Both the position numbers and the translations under genes were made by a program. 52,284 nucleotides of DNA. Origin: Dongia_B sp035539215. Lineage in GTDB: Bacteria > Pseudomonadota > Alphaproteobacteria > Dongiales > Dongiaceae. Under the pieces are notes generated by a model. It did no database searches. It saw only the letters and a list, made by a program, of their open reading frames with translations, and was not told the origin of the DNA. The stretch lies in assembly GCA_035539215.1 (NCBI GenBank), contig DATLIX010000179.1:1-52284 (forward strand), read 5' to 3'. Every line of letters starts with the position of its first letter. The stretch's first letter is position 1. This document shows, piece after piece, positions 32,957 to 41,689 of this stretch.

Positions 32957-33345
32957 ACGAGACGGTTTCAAAGAAAAAGTCGGCTTGGATCATCGCGCTT
33001 GCCATTGTGATCGTGGCCGCCGGGGCAATCGGCTGGTTTACTTATCAACGGGAAGCTGCCCAGCCGGCAATTGATGCTGCCGCTTACAAGAGCGTGTTCC
33101 TGGATAATTGTCTGAAGCAGGCCAATACTGCCGCTTTGCAACAGGGCAAATCCTACAACGAGGAACAGAAGCGGATTTTGCAGCAGGTCTGCAGCTGCGG
33201 CGCTGACCGCACCTTGCAGCAGTTCACGCCGCAGGATATTGCCGCTTTCCAAGCCAATCCCAATGACGGAGCGATGCTGGAGCGGATCAAAGGCATCATG
33301 CAAAGTTGTGCGACGGCAACCGTCATGCCGGCGACAAATCCCTGA
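32953..33345 (+). CDS. Small membrane-anchored four-cysteine protein B
   Basis: A 130-residue relative of the preceding gene. It has a short basic start, one helix (about 11-29, AWIIALAIVIVAAGAIGWF) with no clear cleavage site, then cysteines at 53, 80, 82 and 119 spaced C-x26-CxC-x36-C. Conserved text includes LQQVCSCGADRTLQQFTPQD and IKGIMQSC. The ATG at 32953 overlaps the stop of the first gene (ATGA), so translation is probably coupled. The start basic-then-helix arrangement puts the cysteines in the periplasm. Function unknown. Confidence 0.85.
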   Translation: MNETVSKKKSAWIIALAIVIVAAGAIGWFTYQREAAQPAIDAAAYKSVFLDNCLKQANTAALQQGKSYNEEQKRILQQVCSCGADRTLQQFTPQDIAAFQANPNDGAMLERIKGIMQSCATATVMPATNP

Positions 33346-33361
33346 TGGGGCGCAACAGCTG

Positions 33362-33721
33362 ATGCGAAAGGTTGTATGGATCGTCTCAGGCGGCGCGCTC
33401 TTGATCTTGGTGCTGGCGGTTGGTCTCGCGTCGATCTGCTTGCATCAACTGGGTGATCCGACCAGCCGGGCCAGTGCGTGGTTTAGTGAAGAGGTTGTCG
33501 ATAGGTGCGTTGCAGCGGGCCAGCACGGACAAGAGACGGAATCATCCGAGGCGCCCAATGACAACGTCGTTGATCTGTGTCGCTGCAGCACCGACGATCT
33601 GCGGGAGGATTTGGCTGATACGGGCCTTGGCGGGCTGATGCATATGGTTTTCGTTGAAGGTGTCAGCGCCAAGTTTCAACGGGTGATGGATGCCTGCCAG
33701 GCGACGCCGTCGGCGCCTTGA
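33362..33721 (+). CDS. Small membrane-anchored four-cysteine protein C (most divergent)
   Basis: A 119-residue relative with an N-terminal helix (about 4-25) and cysteines at 49, 73, 75 and 112, spaced C-x23-CxC-x36-C; an extra Cys lies at 26 at the end of the helix, but the residues before it are a poor lipobox. It is the most divergent of the four: the first spacer is three residues shorter and acidic, while the second is exactly 36. Conserved text is VVDLCRCSTDDL and RVMDACQA. ATG 33362 lies 16 bases after the preceding stop. Function unknown. Confidence 0.8.
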   Translation: MRKVVWIVSGGALLILVLAVGLASICLHQLGDPTSRASAWFSEEVVDRCVAAGQHGQETESSEAPNDNVVDLCRCSTDDLREDLADTGLGGLMHMVFVEGVSAKFQRVMDACQATPSAP

Positions 33722-33743
33722 GGTGGAGCGAACGGAGACCGGA

Positions 33744-34079
33744 ATGTTTTCAGCAAAGATGACAAGCATTTGTCTCGGCGGCGTTCTGGCGGTGATGATT
33801 CTAGGTGTGCAGGCTGGCGCAGCAGAGGATTTCACCTCGGGTTTTCACCGGAGTTGCGTCAGCAGTGCGGTCGCCAGTGTTGAAACGAATGGCGTCAAGG
33901 CTGATGCAGCATTCCAGAAGAAGGTGAATGGTTATTGCGACTGTGCACTGGCCCATATCAAAGATCAGTTTACTGCGTCGGAGCTGATGTCGTTGTCGGG
34001 CCAAAATGCGGATCCCGCCGTTGCCAATCGCATCAGGCCCATCATGCAGCAATGCTACAAAGAGAATTTCAAACAATAG
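33744..34079 (+). CDS. Small exported four-cysteine protein D
   Basis: A 111-residue relative with a signal peptide (about 1-27, QAGAA|ED) and cysteines at 38, 65, 67 and 104, spaced C-x26-CxC-x36-C as in protein B. Conserved text is FHRSCVSS, NGYCDCALAHIKDQFTASE and IRPIMQQC. ATG 33744 has ACGGAGA upstream. It ends directly before lpdA, nine bases from the lpdA ATG, so it is firmly within the operon. Function unknown. Confidence 0.85.
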   Translation: MFSAKMTSICLGGVLAVMILGVQAGAAEDFTSGFHRSCVSSAVASVETNGVKADAAFQKKVNGYCDCALAHIKDQFTASELMSLSGQNADPAVANRIRPIMQQCYKENFKQ

Positions 34080-34088
34080 GTGACCAGG

Positions 34089-35489
34089 ATGTCTGATACA
34101 TCTTTTGACCTGATCATTGTCGGGGGCGGGCCCGGTGGTTACGTGGCGGCTATTCGCGCTGCGCAGCTTGGCCTCAATACCGCGCTGGTCGAGCGCGAGC
34201 ATCTCGGGGGTATCTGCCTCAATTGGGGATGCATCCCGACCAAGGCGCTGCTGCGCACGGCCGAAGTGGCGAACCTGATCCGCCATGCCGGCGATTTCGG
34301 TCTGTCGGTCAGCGGCTTCGGCATCGACCTGCCAAAGATCGTCGAGCGTTCCCGCAAAGTCGCGGCGCAGCTCTCCGGTGGCGTCAAGCATCTGCTGAAA
34401 AAGAACAAGGTCACCGTCTTCGACGGTCAGGGCAAGCTCAACGGCAGCGGCAAGCTGCTGGTGGAAAAGGACGGCGCCAAGGTTGCCGATCTCACCGCCA
34501 AGCACATCATTCTGGCGACCGGCGCCCGCGCTCGTGCGTTGCCAGGGTTGGAGCCGGATGGCAAGCTGGTCTGGACCTACAAGGAAGCGATGGTGCCGAA
34601 GGAAATGCCGAAGTCCCTGCTGGTGGTCGGCAGCGGCGCCATCGGTATCGAGTTCGCCAGCTTCTATCGCAGCCTCGGCGTCGAGGTGACGGTGGTAGAA
34701 GTGGTCGACCGCATTCTGCCGGTGGAGGATGCGGAGATTTCCGCCTTTGCCCACAAGTCCTTCGAGAAGCAGGGGATGAAAATCATCACCGGCGCTGCCG
34801 TGAAGGGCCTGAAGAAGTCGGCCAATAATGTGACGGCGACCATCGAAAGCGGCGGCAAGTCACAGGATATCACCGTCGACCGGGTCATTCTCGCCGTCGG
34901 CATCGTCGGCAATGTCGAGAATATCGGCCTCGAGGGCACCAAGGTTAAGGTCGAGAAGACCCATGTGGTGATCGACGAATATTGCCGCACTGGCGAGCCC
35001 GGCGTCTATGCGATCGGCGATCTCGCCGGCCCGCCCTGGTTGGCGCATAAGGCGAGCCATGAGGGTGTGATCTGCGTCGAGAAGATCGCGGGCGTGAAAG
35101 ATGTGCATCCGTTGAACGTCACCAATATCCCCGGCTGTACCTATTGCACGCCGCAGATCGCCAGCGTCGGCCTGTCCGAAGCGGCGGCGAAGGCCAAGGG
35201 ATATGACGTCAAGGTCGGCCGCTTCCCCTTCATCGGCAACGGCAAGGCGATCGCCCTGGGCGAGCCGGAAGGCCTGGTCAAGACGGTTTTTGATGCCAAG
35301 ACCGGCGAATTGCTGGGGGCACATATGGTCGGCGCCGAGGTGACGGAACTGATTCAGGGCTATACAATCGCCAAGACCATGGAGACGACCGAGGCAGAGT
35401 TGATACATACGGTCTTCCCGCATCCGACCTTGTCGGAAATGATGCATGAATCGGTCCTGGCGGCCTATGGCCGGGCGATTCACTATTAG
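34089..35489 (+). CDS. lpdA: Dihydrolipoamide dehydrogenase (PDH E3)
   Basis: E3 reoxidises dihydrolipoamide and passes electrons to NAD. The 466-residue flavoprotein has the FAD motif DLIIVGGGPGGYVAAIRAAQ, the redox-active disulfide GGICLNWGCIPTK, an NAD motif at LLVVGSGAIGIEFASF, YAIGDLAGPPWLAHKASHEG and the C-terminal HPTLSEMMHESV with the catalytic His-Glu pair. ATG 34089 is preferred; an upstream in-frame GTG at 34080 would add three residues. Alphaproteobacteria usually have a second lpd in the 2-oxoglutarate dehydrogenase operon; this copy belongs to PDH by position. Confidence 0.97.
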   Translation: MSDTSFDLIIVGGGPGGYVAAIRAAQLGLNTALVEREHLGGICLNWGCIPTKALLRTAEVANLIRHAGDFGLSVSGFGIDLPKIVERSRKVAAQLSGGVKHLLKKNKVTVFDGQGKLNGSGKLLVEKDGAKVADLTAKHIILATGARARALPGLEPDGKLVWTYKEAMVPKEMPKSLLVVGSGAIGIEFASFYRSLGVEVTVVEVVDRILPVEDAEISAFAHKSFEKQGMKIITGAAVKGLKKSANNVTATIESGGKSQDITVDRVILAVGIVGNVENIGLEGTKVKVEKTHVVIDEYCRTGEPGVYAIGDLAGPPWLAHKASHEGVICVEKIAGVKDVHPLNVTNIPGCTYCTPQIASVGLSEAAAKAKGYDVKVGRFPFIGNGKAIALGEPEGLVKTVFDAKTGELLGAHMVGAEVTELIQGYTIAKTMETTEAELIHTVFPHPTLSEMMHESVLAAYGRAIHY

Positions 35490-35537
35490 GCCATCGGTTC
35501 GAGGCCATTGGTTACTGGGACTGAGAGGGTCCGGAAC

Positions 35538-36488
35538 ATGAGCGACAAGGCAGTCCTGCGGCATCCGGAAAAGGCCCACCGGCCGGACAATCCGATTCAG
35601 CGCAAGCCGGATTGGATTCGGGTCAAGGCGCCGGTCAGCATCGAATATGCCGAGACCCGGAACCTGATGCGTCGCCTCAACCTCAATACCGTTTGCGAAG
35701 AAGCGGCCTGTCCCAATATCGGCGAATGCTGGAAACAGAAGCATGCGACGGTGATGATTCTGGGCTCCGTCTGCACGCGTGCCTGCGCCTTCTGCAATGT
35801 CGCCACCGGCCGGCCGGATCTTCTCGATCCGCATGAGCCGGCTCACGTCGCAGAAGCGGTCGGCCAGCTCGGCCTCAACCACATCGTCATCACGTCGGTC
35901 GACAGGGATGATCTCGAAGATGGCGGCGCCGCGCATTTCGCCGAGACGATCACCCGCATCCGCGATGCTTCGCCGGCTACGACGATCGAAGTGCTGACGC
36001 CGGATTTCCAGAAAAAGCCTCGAGCGCTGGAAACGGTACTCGCCGCGCGTCCGGACGTCTTCAACCACAATCTCGAGACGGTGCCGCGACTTTATCGTTC
36101 GGTGCGGCCGGGGGCGCGCTATTTCGCCTCGCTGCGCTTGCTGCAAATGGCCAAAGAGGTCGATCCGCGGGTTTTCACCAAATCCGGCATGATGGTCGGC
36201 CTGGGCGAGAGCTTTGAGGAAGTCTGCCAGGTAATGGACGATCTGCGCGCCGCCGATGTCGACTTCCTTACCATCGGCCAGTATCTGCAGCCGACCCGCA
36301 AGCATCACGCGGTCGACCGTTTTGTGCCGCCGGATGAGTTCGAACAATTGAAGAGCCAGGGGCAGGGGCGGGGCTTCCTGCTGGTGGCGGCATCGCCGCT
36401 GACCCGCTCGTCCCACCATGCGGGCGAGGATTTCAAGCAATTGCAGGCCGCGCGCGCGGCTCAGCAGAAAGCCCGTTCGGTTGCCTGA
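35538..36488 (+). CDS. lipA: Lipoyl synthase
   Basis: LipA is a radical-SAM enzyme that inserts two sulfurs into octanoyl groups on lipoyl domains. The 316-residue protein has the auxiliary cluster motif CEEAACPNIGEC, the radical-SAM cluster motif CTRACAFCN, TSVDRDDLEDGGA and GLGESFEEV. ATG 35538 follows GAGAGGGTCCGG; an in-frame TTG at 35508 would add ten residues. Its place after the PDH genes puts cofactor synthesis next to the enzymes that need it. Its TGA shares one base with the next ATG. Confidence 0.97.
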   Translation: MSDKAVLRHPEKAHRPDNPIQRKPDWIRVKAPVSIEYAETRNLMRRLNLNTVCEEAACPNIGECWKQKHATVMILGSVCTRACAFCNVATGRPDLLDPHEPAHVAEAVGQLGLNHIVITSVDRDDLEDGGAAHFAETITRIRDASPATTIEVLTPDFQKKPRALETVLAARPDVFNHNLETVPRLYRSVRPGARYFASLRLLQMAKEVDPRVFTKSGMMVGLGESFEEVCQVMDDLRAADVDFLTIGQYLQPTRKHHAVDRFVPPDEFEQLKSQGQGRGFLLVAASPLTRSSHHAGEDFKQLQAARAAQQKARSVA

Positions 36489-36922
36489 TGAAGGTTCATT
36501 CGGAACAGCGCGTCCTGCCTTACCGCGCAGTGCAGATGTTCGATCTGGTTGTCGACGTGGGTCGTTACCCGGAGTTTCTGCCCTGGTGCACCGGTGCACG
36601 GGTACGCGAAAGGCATGAGGATCTGATTGTCGCCGATCTGATGATCGGCTTCAAAATGGTGCGTGAGCGTTTCACCAGCCGCGTCCATGTGGATCGGCCA
36701 GATCTGCGGATCGATGTCGAATATATCGACGGGCCCTTCAAATTCCTGAAGAACCATTGGCAGTTTGTCGATATCGAGGGCGGCTGGTGTCGGGTCGATT
36801 TCTATCTGGAGTTCGAATTCCGCTCGGTCGTGTTGCAGAAGCTGATCGGCGTGCTGTTCCATGAAGCCGTGCGCCGCATGGTTTCAGCTTTCGAAAGCCG
36901 GGCCAAGCAGCTGTACGGCTAG
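36488..36922 (+). CDS. RatA/COQ10-type START-domain protein
   Basis: A 144-residue member of the polyketide cyclase/START group that includes mitochondrial COQ10 (ubiquinone-binding) and E. coli RatA (named as a ribosome-association toxin). Marks are VLPYRAVQMFDLVVDVGRYP, EFLPWCTGARV, and YIDGPFKFLKNHWQF, then WCRVDFYLEFEF. It starts on the last base of the lipA stop (TGATG). lipA-ratA pairing is common in alphaproteobacteria, and a ubiquinone-chaperone role fits better than a toxin, but this is inference. No antitoxin partner (RnfH-like) is adjacent. Confidence 0.9.
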   Translation: MKVHSEQRVLPYRAVQMFDLVVDVGRYPEFLPWCTGARVRERHEDLIVADLMIGFKMVRERFTSRVHVDRPDLRIDVEYIDGPFKFLKNHWQFVDIEGGWCRVDFYLEFEFRSVVLQKLIGVLFHEAVRRMVSAFESRAKQLYG

Positions 36923-36933
36923 CGCCAATCGCA

Positions 36934-38877
36934 TCATGTCGAAACGGCGATCCGGCAATGCACGGCGTCGCGATAACCGTCGCTGCGTTTGAACTCACGA
37001 TAGCCCGGCGATACTGCTTTGTGCCGGATGGCATGGGGCAACACATGGTCGCTCGTCATGGCGGTGCCGGGGCGGTGCCGGTCATCGGTCGAGGAAATGA
37101 AGATTCCGGCCTCGTTGATGAAGGCGGCAACGCTGTCGGGATAGCGCGAGCCGTCTTCCCGCAGCGGCATCACATCTATCAGCATTTGCTTGAACTGGGG
37201 TTCGCCGTCGAACACCACGGCGATACCGCCGACTGCGGCCAGCCCGTCGGGTGACAGGATCGTGCCGCAATAGATGTAGGTCGGCCGGTCATTATAGAGC
37301 GGCGTCGTTTCGAAAGGTGAGACGGTATAGGACTGCGGATCGAGATTACGCAAAGCGGCGGCAACGTAGCTGCCCGTCAGTTGCTGGCCGGCCGCACCGC
37401 TGGGCTGGGATTCGGCGATCACGCGGCCCTGGCGATCGAAAACCAGCAAGTTGCTGTAAACCGTGTAGAGGCCGTTGATATAGGCGAGCGTGCGGGCGAT
37501 CTCCGCCCGTTTTTCGGCACCGATCGCGGCGCCATCGCCTTGATGCACCGCTAGGGTCTCGCGGAAAAGCGGCGTCAACGCCCACCAGCGGCAATCATTG
37601 GCGCGCTCATAGAGATTGCGATCCATGATGTTGACGCCGAGTGCCGCCATCTGCGCCACCTTCTGGCGGAGGTGGCGCTGCGATTGGCGGTAAAGGTCGC
37701 CGACGACGTTATAGACGGCGTTACGGATGCTTTCACCGACCTCGCGGATGCTGGCAAGGACGGCGGGCAGCACGCGATTATTCTCCCGGTCGGCGGCGAT
37801 CTTGCCGTTGAGGCCGATCAGATGTAGATCGGTATCGATGGCATAGGCGCGGCCGGAGATGCGCCGCAGGCTGGGCGAGACGACGGTCGAGCGGGCGATC
37901 TCCTTTTCGATCGCCTCGTCGGCGACCTCGCCCATTTCAGTGGTGCTTTCTTCTCGGCGATGCGCCGCGGGCTGCAGCGCGACGCCGCTCCAGCCCAGGC
38001 CATGAAAGCCTTGATAGCCCCGGGTCGGCAGCCTCAGGCCGCGCCATTGCTGATTGCCGACGGCAATCTCCTGCAGTTGGCCTTCCTGAAGATGCAGAGC
38101 CTGCCCGACAGGCAGAACTTGCGGCGCGCTGCTGGCGATGAGACGCCCCTGAGCATCGAGAATGCCGAGAGCCAGTTCAGCAGTGGTACCGGCCATGAGG
38201 TCGGCGAAGATACTCTCCATTTCATCGGCAAAGCGAAACGAAAGGGCCAGGACACCGACCGACGATGCCGAACCATTGCCGCCGATTGCCTTGATCGCCT
38301 GGACGTAAAGGAGCTGGGGATGCCCGTCGACGTCTTCGCGGAAAACCTCATGGAAGCGCCCCGGCTCCGCGAGCGCCGCGCCGACAATTGCATCGTGCGG
38401 TATGAAGCGGCTGCTCTGCGCCAGCAAGGTGACATGCAATTCACCATCCGGCCGATAGATGGCGATATCGTCATAGACGGAGTATTTCGCTACGTAGGCC
38501 TCGAGGCGGGGGCGCAGCGTTGCGGCCTCATCGCTGCCCCGGCGCTTCAGGCTGTCGATGATGGCGCCATCCTCGGCCAGGAAGCCGACATCGGCGGTGC
38601 GTTCGAAGAGGTTGCGGTTCAGGATATCGACGGCGATCTGGGCGCGTGTCCCGAGATCGATACTGGCTTCATGGTTGATGGCATCGCCCAAAGCATCGAG
38701 CAGTTCGGCGCGCAGACGGCCGAATTCCTCGCCAACCTGGGTCAGCGATGCGAGGAGATCAGGCTTCTCCGCAAGACCGTTGGGCTTGCCACTGAGAATG
38801 ACGGCATTCCATCGACGCTGCAATTGGTCCATCAGATCGATGGACATCGAGCGTGCCGCCTGTTGCAGTTGTGTCAT
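36934..38877 (-). CDS. Soluble tandem cache-domain sensory protein, no recognised output domain
   Basis: A 647-residue protein without signal peptide or membrane helix. It holds two similar sensory units: about 87-225 (NRNLFERTADVGFL, YSVYDDIAIYRPDGELHV, SVGVLALSF) and about 419-570 (DRNLYERANDCRWWAL, YTVYSNLLVFDRQGRVI, AVGGIAVVF). Each looks like a cache (extracellular-PAS-like) domain preceded by a helix, and a third shorter block (about 233-280) may be part of the first. Related proteins, as I recall the family, can carry a CheW-like end; here the chain stops after GYREFKRSDGYRDA, 11 bases from ratA. GGGG lies 5 bases before ATG 38877. It is convergent with ratA. Ligand and partner are unknown. 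Confidence 0.7.
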   Translation of the reverse strand: MTQLQQAARSMSIDLMDQLQRRWNAVILSGKPNGLAEKPDLLASLTQVGEEFGRLRAELLDALGDAINHEASIDLGTRAQIAVDILNRNLFERTADVGFLAEDGAIIDSLKRRGSDEAATLRPRLEAYVAKYSVYDDIAIYRPDGELHVTLLAQSSRFIPHDAIVGAALAEPGRFHEVFREDVDGHPQLLYVQAIKAIGGNGSASSVGVLALSFRFADEMESIFADLMAGTTAELALGILDAQGRLIASSAPQVLPVGQALHLQEGQLQEIAVGNQQWRGLRLPTRGYQGFHGLGWSGVALQPAAHRREESTTEMGEVADEAIEKEIARSTVVSPSLRRISGRAYAIDTDLHLIGLNGKIAADRENNRVLPAVLASIREVGESIRNAVYNVVGDLYRQSQRHLRQKVAQMAALGVNIMDRNLYERANDCRWWALTPLFRETLAVHQGDGAAIGAEKRAEIARTLAYINGLYTVYSNLLVFDRQGRVIAESQPSGAAGQQLTGSYVAAALRNLDPQSYTVSPFETTPLYNDRPTYIYCGTILSPDGLAAVGGIAVVFDGEPQFKQMLIDVMPLREDGSRYPDSVAAFINEAGIFISSTDDRHRPGTAMTSDHVLPHAIRHKAVSPGYREFKRSDGYRDAVHCRIAVST

Positions 38878-39125
38878 TATTCCCCAGAACCACTAATGCG
38901 ACGCCTCCCCACGCCGGCCCTTTCGCATCCAAGCTTCACGGACAATCAGATGCTCCGCGCCAAGGTCTTTTATAGCCCGGCTTTCGGATTCAAACGAAAG
39001 TCGCATGAGAATTAGAATAATCAGAATAAAGTGTCGAAAGTTTTAACGCTATTAAAAATCCGGCGAATTCACGCCTGTAAACGGCCCAACCCCGCCCAAT
39101 AAGTCCACCCCCCCGATCCTCCGGG

Positions 39126-39968
39126 CTAGCTCAGCAGCTCGAAAAAGACCCGCCCTTCGAGCCGGTCATGCGGATCGCCCGTATCGGCCAGGTCGGCATG
39201 GGCCGTCGCGGCGGCGGCGATCACGGCGTCCAGGGCATCGCCACCGGTGTTATCCAGGAGCAAACGCGTTAACGCGGCCGTCGGCACTTCCAGCAAGCGA
39301 TGTCCGATCAGGCAGTCGAGAATAGTTTGCCGTGCCTGGCGATGGGCGGGCGCCTTTCCCTTATAGACGGGACGGCAACGCAGGTGCTGCAGACTGGAAG
39401 CAGGGCAGATTTCGATCAGGATCGGCTTTTGGTCCGTAACCGGCATCTGCGGCGCGACGACAATCTCGCCGGCGGCAATCAGTGGGCTGAGGAATTTCGC
39501 CATGCCCCACCAGGCTTGGCGATAAATCCGCAGGTTGTATGAGCAAAACGGCGTACGCGCGGTCTGGTCCGTGCGGCGCTTGATTTCCCGGCCTTGCGCC
39601 TGGGCGCGGCAATCCGCCCGGTAGGCTTCGTGATCGGCAAAGCGCGCTGGGAATGCCGCGATGAAATCTTCCCACCTCGCGGCGCCCATCAACTCGGCCG
39701 GCAGGCTGAAGGGGAAGTCGCAGCCGGCGATGGTCGACGGCTCGCGCAGGATATGACGGGCCAGAGCGGGGATGGCGAGCGATGGCATGCTGCCGGACCG
39801 GGGCAGGTCGATCGCCGGCAGGCAGGTATCGATTTTCAGCGGTCGATGGCGGTCGTGGACATCCTGGACCGCTTCAGCGATCCAGATGTTACGGCCGGCA
39901 TCGCTGCCACCGCTGAAATCGACGCCGAGAATGCGCCGGTGGTTGAGGGATAGCGCGCGCCGAGGCAA
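39126..39968 (-). CDS. DUF429-family protein (predicted RNase H-like fold)
   Basis: A 280-residue protein with ILGVDFSGGSDAG near the start (the first strand and acidic residue of an RNase H-like fold), CDFPFSLP, TRTPF-like TARTPFCSYN, LIEICPASSL and DALDAVIAAAATAH at the end. These are signs of DUF429, whose members are predicted nucleases with unproven activity. The only in-frame start near the conserved block is TTG 39968, three bases after the pncC stop, so translation probably depends on coupling. It is last in an ispDF-pncC-DUF429 run. Confidence 0.8.
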   Translation of the reverse strand: MPRRALSLNHRRILGVDFSGGSDAGRNIWIAEAVQDVHDRHRPLKIDTCLPAIDLPRSGSMPSLAIPALARHILREPSTIAGCDFPFSLPAELMGAARWEDFIAAFPARFADHEAYRADCRAQAQGREIKRRTDQTARTPFCSYNLRIYRQAWWGMAKFLSPLIAAGEIVVAPQMPVTDQKPILIEICPASSLQHLRCRPVYKGKAPAHRQARQTILDCLIGHRLLEVPTAALTRLLLDNTGGDALDAVIAAAATAHADLADTGDPHDRLEGRVFFELLS

Positions 39969-39971
39969 GGT

Positions 39972-40457
39972 CTAGCGGGCGGCTTCGGTCAGGAGATCGA
40001 TCGCCCGGACCACAGTCTGTAACCGCACCTCATGGCGACGCCCGTCGAAGACATGTCGCTCGACCAGCGGTTCGGCGATGTCACCCTTCGCCGGATCACG
40101 TTTAGCAAGCCCGATGAAGACCAGGCCGACAGGCTTCTCCGGCGTACCGCCGCCGGGCCCGGCAATGCCGGTCACGGCGACGCTGACGGCGGCGCGGGAA
40201 TGTTCAAGCGCGCCGCGTGCCATTGCCGCCGCCACTTCCGCACTGACCGCGCCCTGTGCTGCGACCAGGGCCGCGGGCACGCCAAGGAGGTCGGTCTTCG
40301 CTTCATTGGAATAGGTGACGAAACCGCGATCGACCACATCCGACGAGCCGGCTATCTCGGTCAAGGTGGCAGCAATCAACCCGCCGGTACAGGATTCCGC
40401 CGTGGCGATCATCCAACCGCGACGCCGATAGAGATCAAGAAGAGCGGGGACGTCCAT
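39972..40457 (-). CDS. pncC: Nicotinamide-nucleotide amidohydrolase PncC (CinA C-terminal type)
   Basis: PncC deamidates nicotinamide mononucleotide to nicotinate mononucleotide, salvaging the by-product of NAD-dependent ligase. The 161-residue protein is the stand-alone CinA_C domain: ATAESCTGGLIAATLTEIAG (catalytic Ser), GFVTYSNEAKTDLLGV, GAVSAEVAAAMA and AVTGIAGPGGGTPEKPVGLVFIG. GGAG lies 8 bases before ATG 40457. Its place next to ispDF is usual for the group. Confidence 0.95.
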   Translation of the reverse strand: MDVPALLDLYRRRGWMIATAESCTGGLIAATLTEIAGSSDVVDRGFVTYSNEAKTDLLGVPAALVAAQGAVSAEVAAAMARGALEHSRAAVSVAVTGIAGPGGGTPEKPVGLVFIGLAKRDPAKGDIAEPLVERHVFDGRRHEVRLQTVVRAIDLLTEAAR

Positions 40458-40495
40458 ATAAACAACTCCTCATGTCGCCGGTCGCGTTCGGCAGG

Positions 40496-41689
40496 TCAGC
40501 CGGTGGGCAGGGCTACCGTGGCCGTGGCCTGGGCTGCGATGCCTTCGCCGCGACCGGTAAAGCCGAGTTTCTCCGTGGTGGTCGCCTTAACGCTGACACG
40601 GTCCGGATCGATACCGAGAATGGCGGCAATGCGGGCGACCATCGCGTCGCGATGCGGCCCGACCTTCGGCTTCTCGCAGATGATCGTCACGTCGCAATGG
40701 GTGATCTTGCCGTTGCGCTGATGCACGAGCTTGTTGGCATGGTCGAGAAATTTCCAGGATTCGGCGCCCCGCCATTGCGGGTCGCTCGGCGGAAAATGTG
40801 CGCCGATATCTTTCGCGGCAATGGCGCCAAGAATGGCATCGGTCAGCGCGTGCAGCGCCACGTCGGCATCGGAATGACCTTCCAGCCGCCACTCGCAGGG
40901 AATCTTCACGCCGCAAAGATGAACGCCGTCGCCGGCAAGCAGGCGGTGGACGTCAAAGCCATTGCCGGTACGATATTCATAGACGCGATGATCTGGGGTT
41001 GTCGCTGGTGCCATGGTCGCTTGCAGCATCCTTTCGGCCCGGGCGAGATCGGCCGGGGTTGTGACTTTGAAATTATCCTCGCGGCCTTCGACGAGGATGA
41101 CGCGCTGTCCGGCCGCTTCGGCAACGGCGGCATCATCCGTCATCTCCCGGCCATTGCCGGCGACGGCGCGGTGGGCGGCGAGAATGGCATTGAAATGAAA
41201 GCCCTGCGGCGTCTGGGCACGCCACAGATCCTTGCGATCGACGGTCTGGCCGCTGAATCCGTCCTCGGCCCGCTTCAAGGTGTCGACCACCGGCACGGCA
41301 ACCAAGGCAGCCTCATGCTGATCGAGGGCATCCAAGGTGCGGTCAATCGTCGCGCCATCGAGGAAGGGACGCGCGGCATCATGGATCAGCACCAGGTCAG
41401 GCCGCGCAGAAACCAGGCTTTCCAAGCCAAGCCGGACCGATTCCTGGCGTGTGGTGCCGCCATCCACCGCCGGCATTAGGGGGAGACCCGCCGCCGCCGT
41501 TTCGTAGAAGGGGCGATAGCTGGGATTGATCACCACGCAGACATTGCTGATCCGTGGATGGGATAAGAACGTCTCCAGGCAATAGCGGAGCAGAGGCTTT
41601 CCGCCGAGATGCAGAAACTGTTTGGGTATCTCGCCGCCGATGCGCAGGCCGCTGCCCGCGGCGACGATGAGGGCAATCGCCTTTGTCAT
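40496..41689 (-). CDS. ispDF: Bifunctional IspDF (MEP-pathway cytidylyltransferase and cyclase)
   Basis: One 397-residue protein with two enzymes of the non-mevalonate isoprenoid route. IspD (about 1-225) has ALIVAAGSGLRIGGEIPKQFL, DGGTTRQESVRLGL, VLIHDAARPF and AQTPQGFHF. IspF (about 238-395) has RTGNGFDVHRLLAGDGVHLCG (zinc Asp and His), GHSDADVALHALTDAILGA, DIGAHFPPSD and TEKLGFTGRGEGIAAQA. The fusion is common in alphaproteobacteria and skips over IspE, which is elsewhere. It heads the minus-strand run ispDF-pncC-DUF429. Confidence 0.97.
   Translation of the reverse strand: MTKAIALIVAAGSGLRIGGEIPKQFLHLGGKPLLRYCLETFLSHPRISNVCVVINPSYRPFYETAAAGLPLMPAVDGGTTRQESVRLGLESLVSARPDLVLIHDAARPFLDGATIDRTLDALDQHEAALVAVPVVDTLKRAEDGFSGQTVDRKDLWRAQTPQGFHFNAILAAHRAVAGNGREMTDDAAVAEAAGQRVILVEGREDNFKVTTPADLARAERMLQATMAPATTPDHRVYEYRTGNGFDVHRLLAGDGVHLCGVKIPCEWRLEGHSDADVALHALTDAILGAIAAKDIGAHFPPSDPQWRGAESWKFLDHANKLVHQRNGKITHCDVTIICEKPKVGPHRDAMVARIAAILGIDPDRVSVKATTTEKLGFTGRGEGIAAQATATVALPTG

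Noticed and set aside
34860..36599. 579-residue open frame opposite lpdA and lipA
   Set aside because: It spans parts of three firmly identified genes on the other strand and has no motif of its own.
36488..36922. Toxin of a toxin-antitoxin pair
   Set aside because: RatA-type proteins are often labelled as toxins, but no antitoxin gene is adjacent and the lipA-linked place fits a ubiquinone-binding COQ10-like role better.
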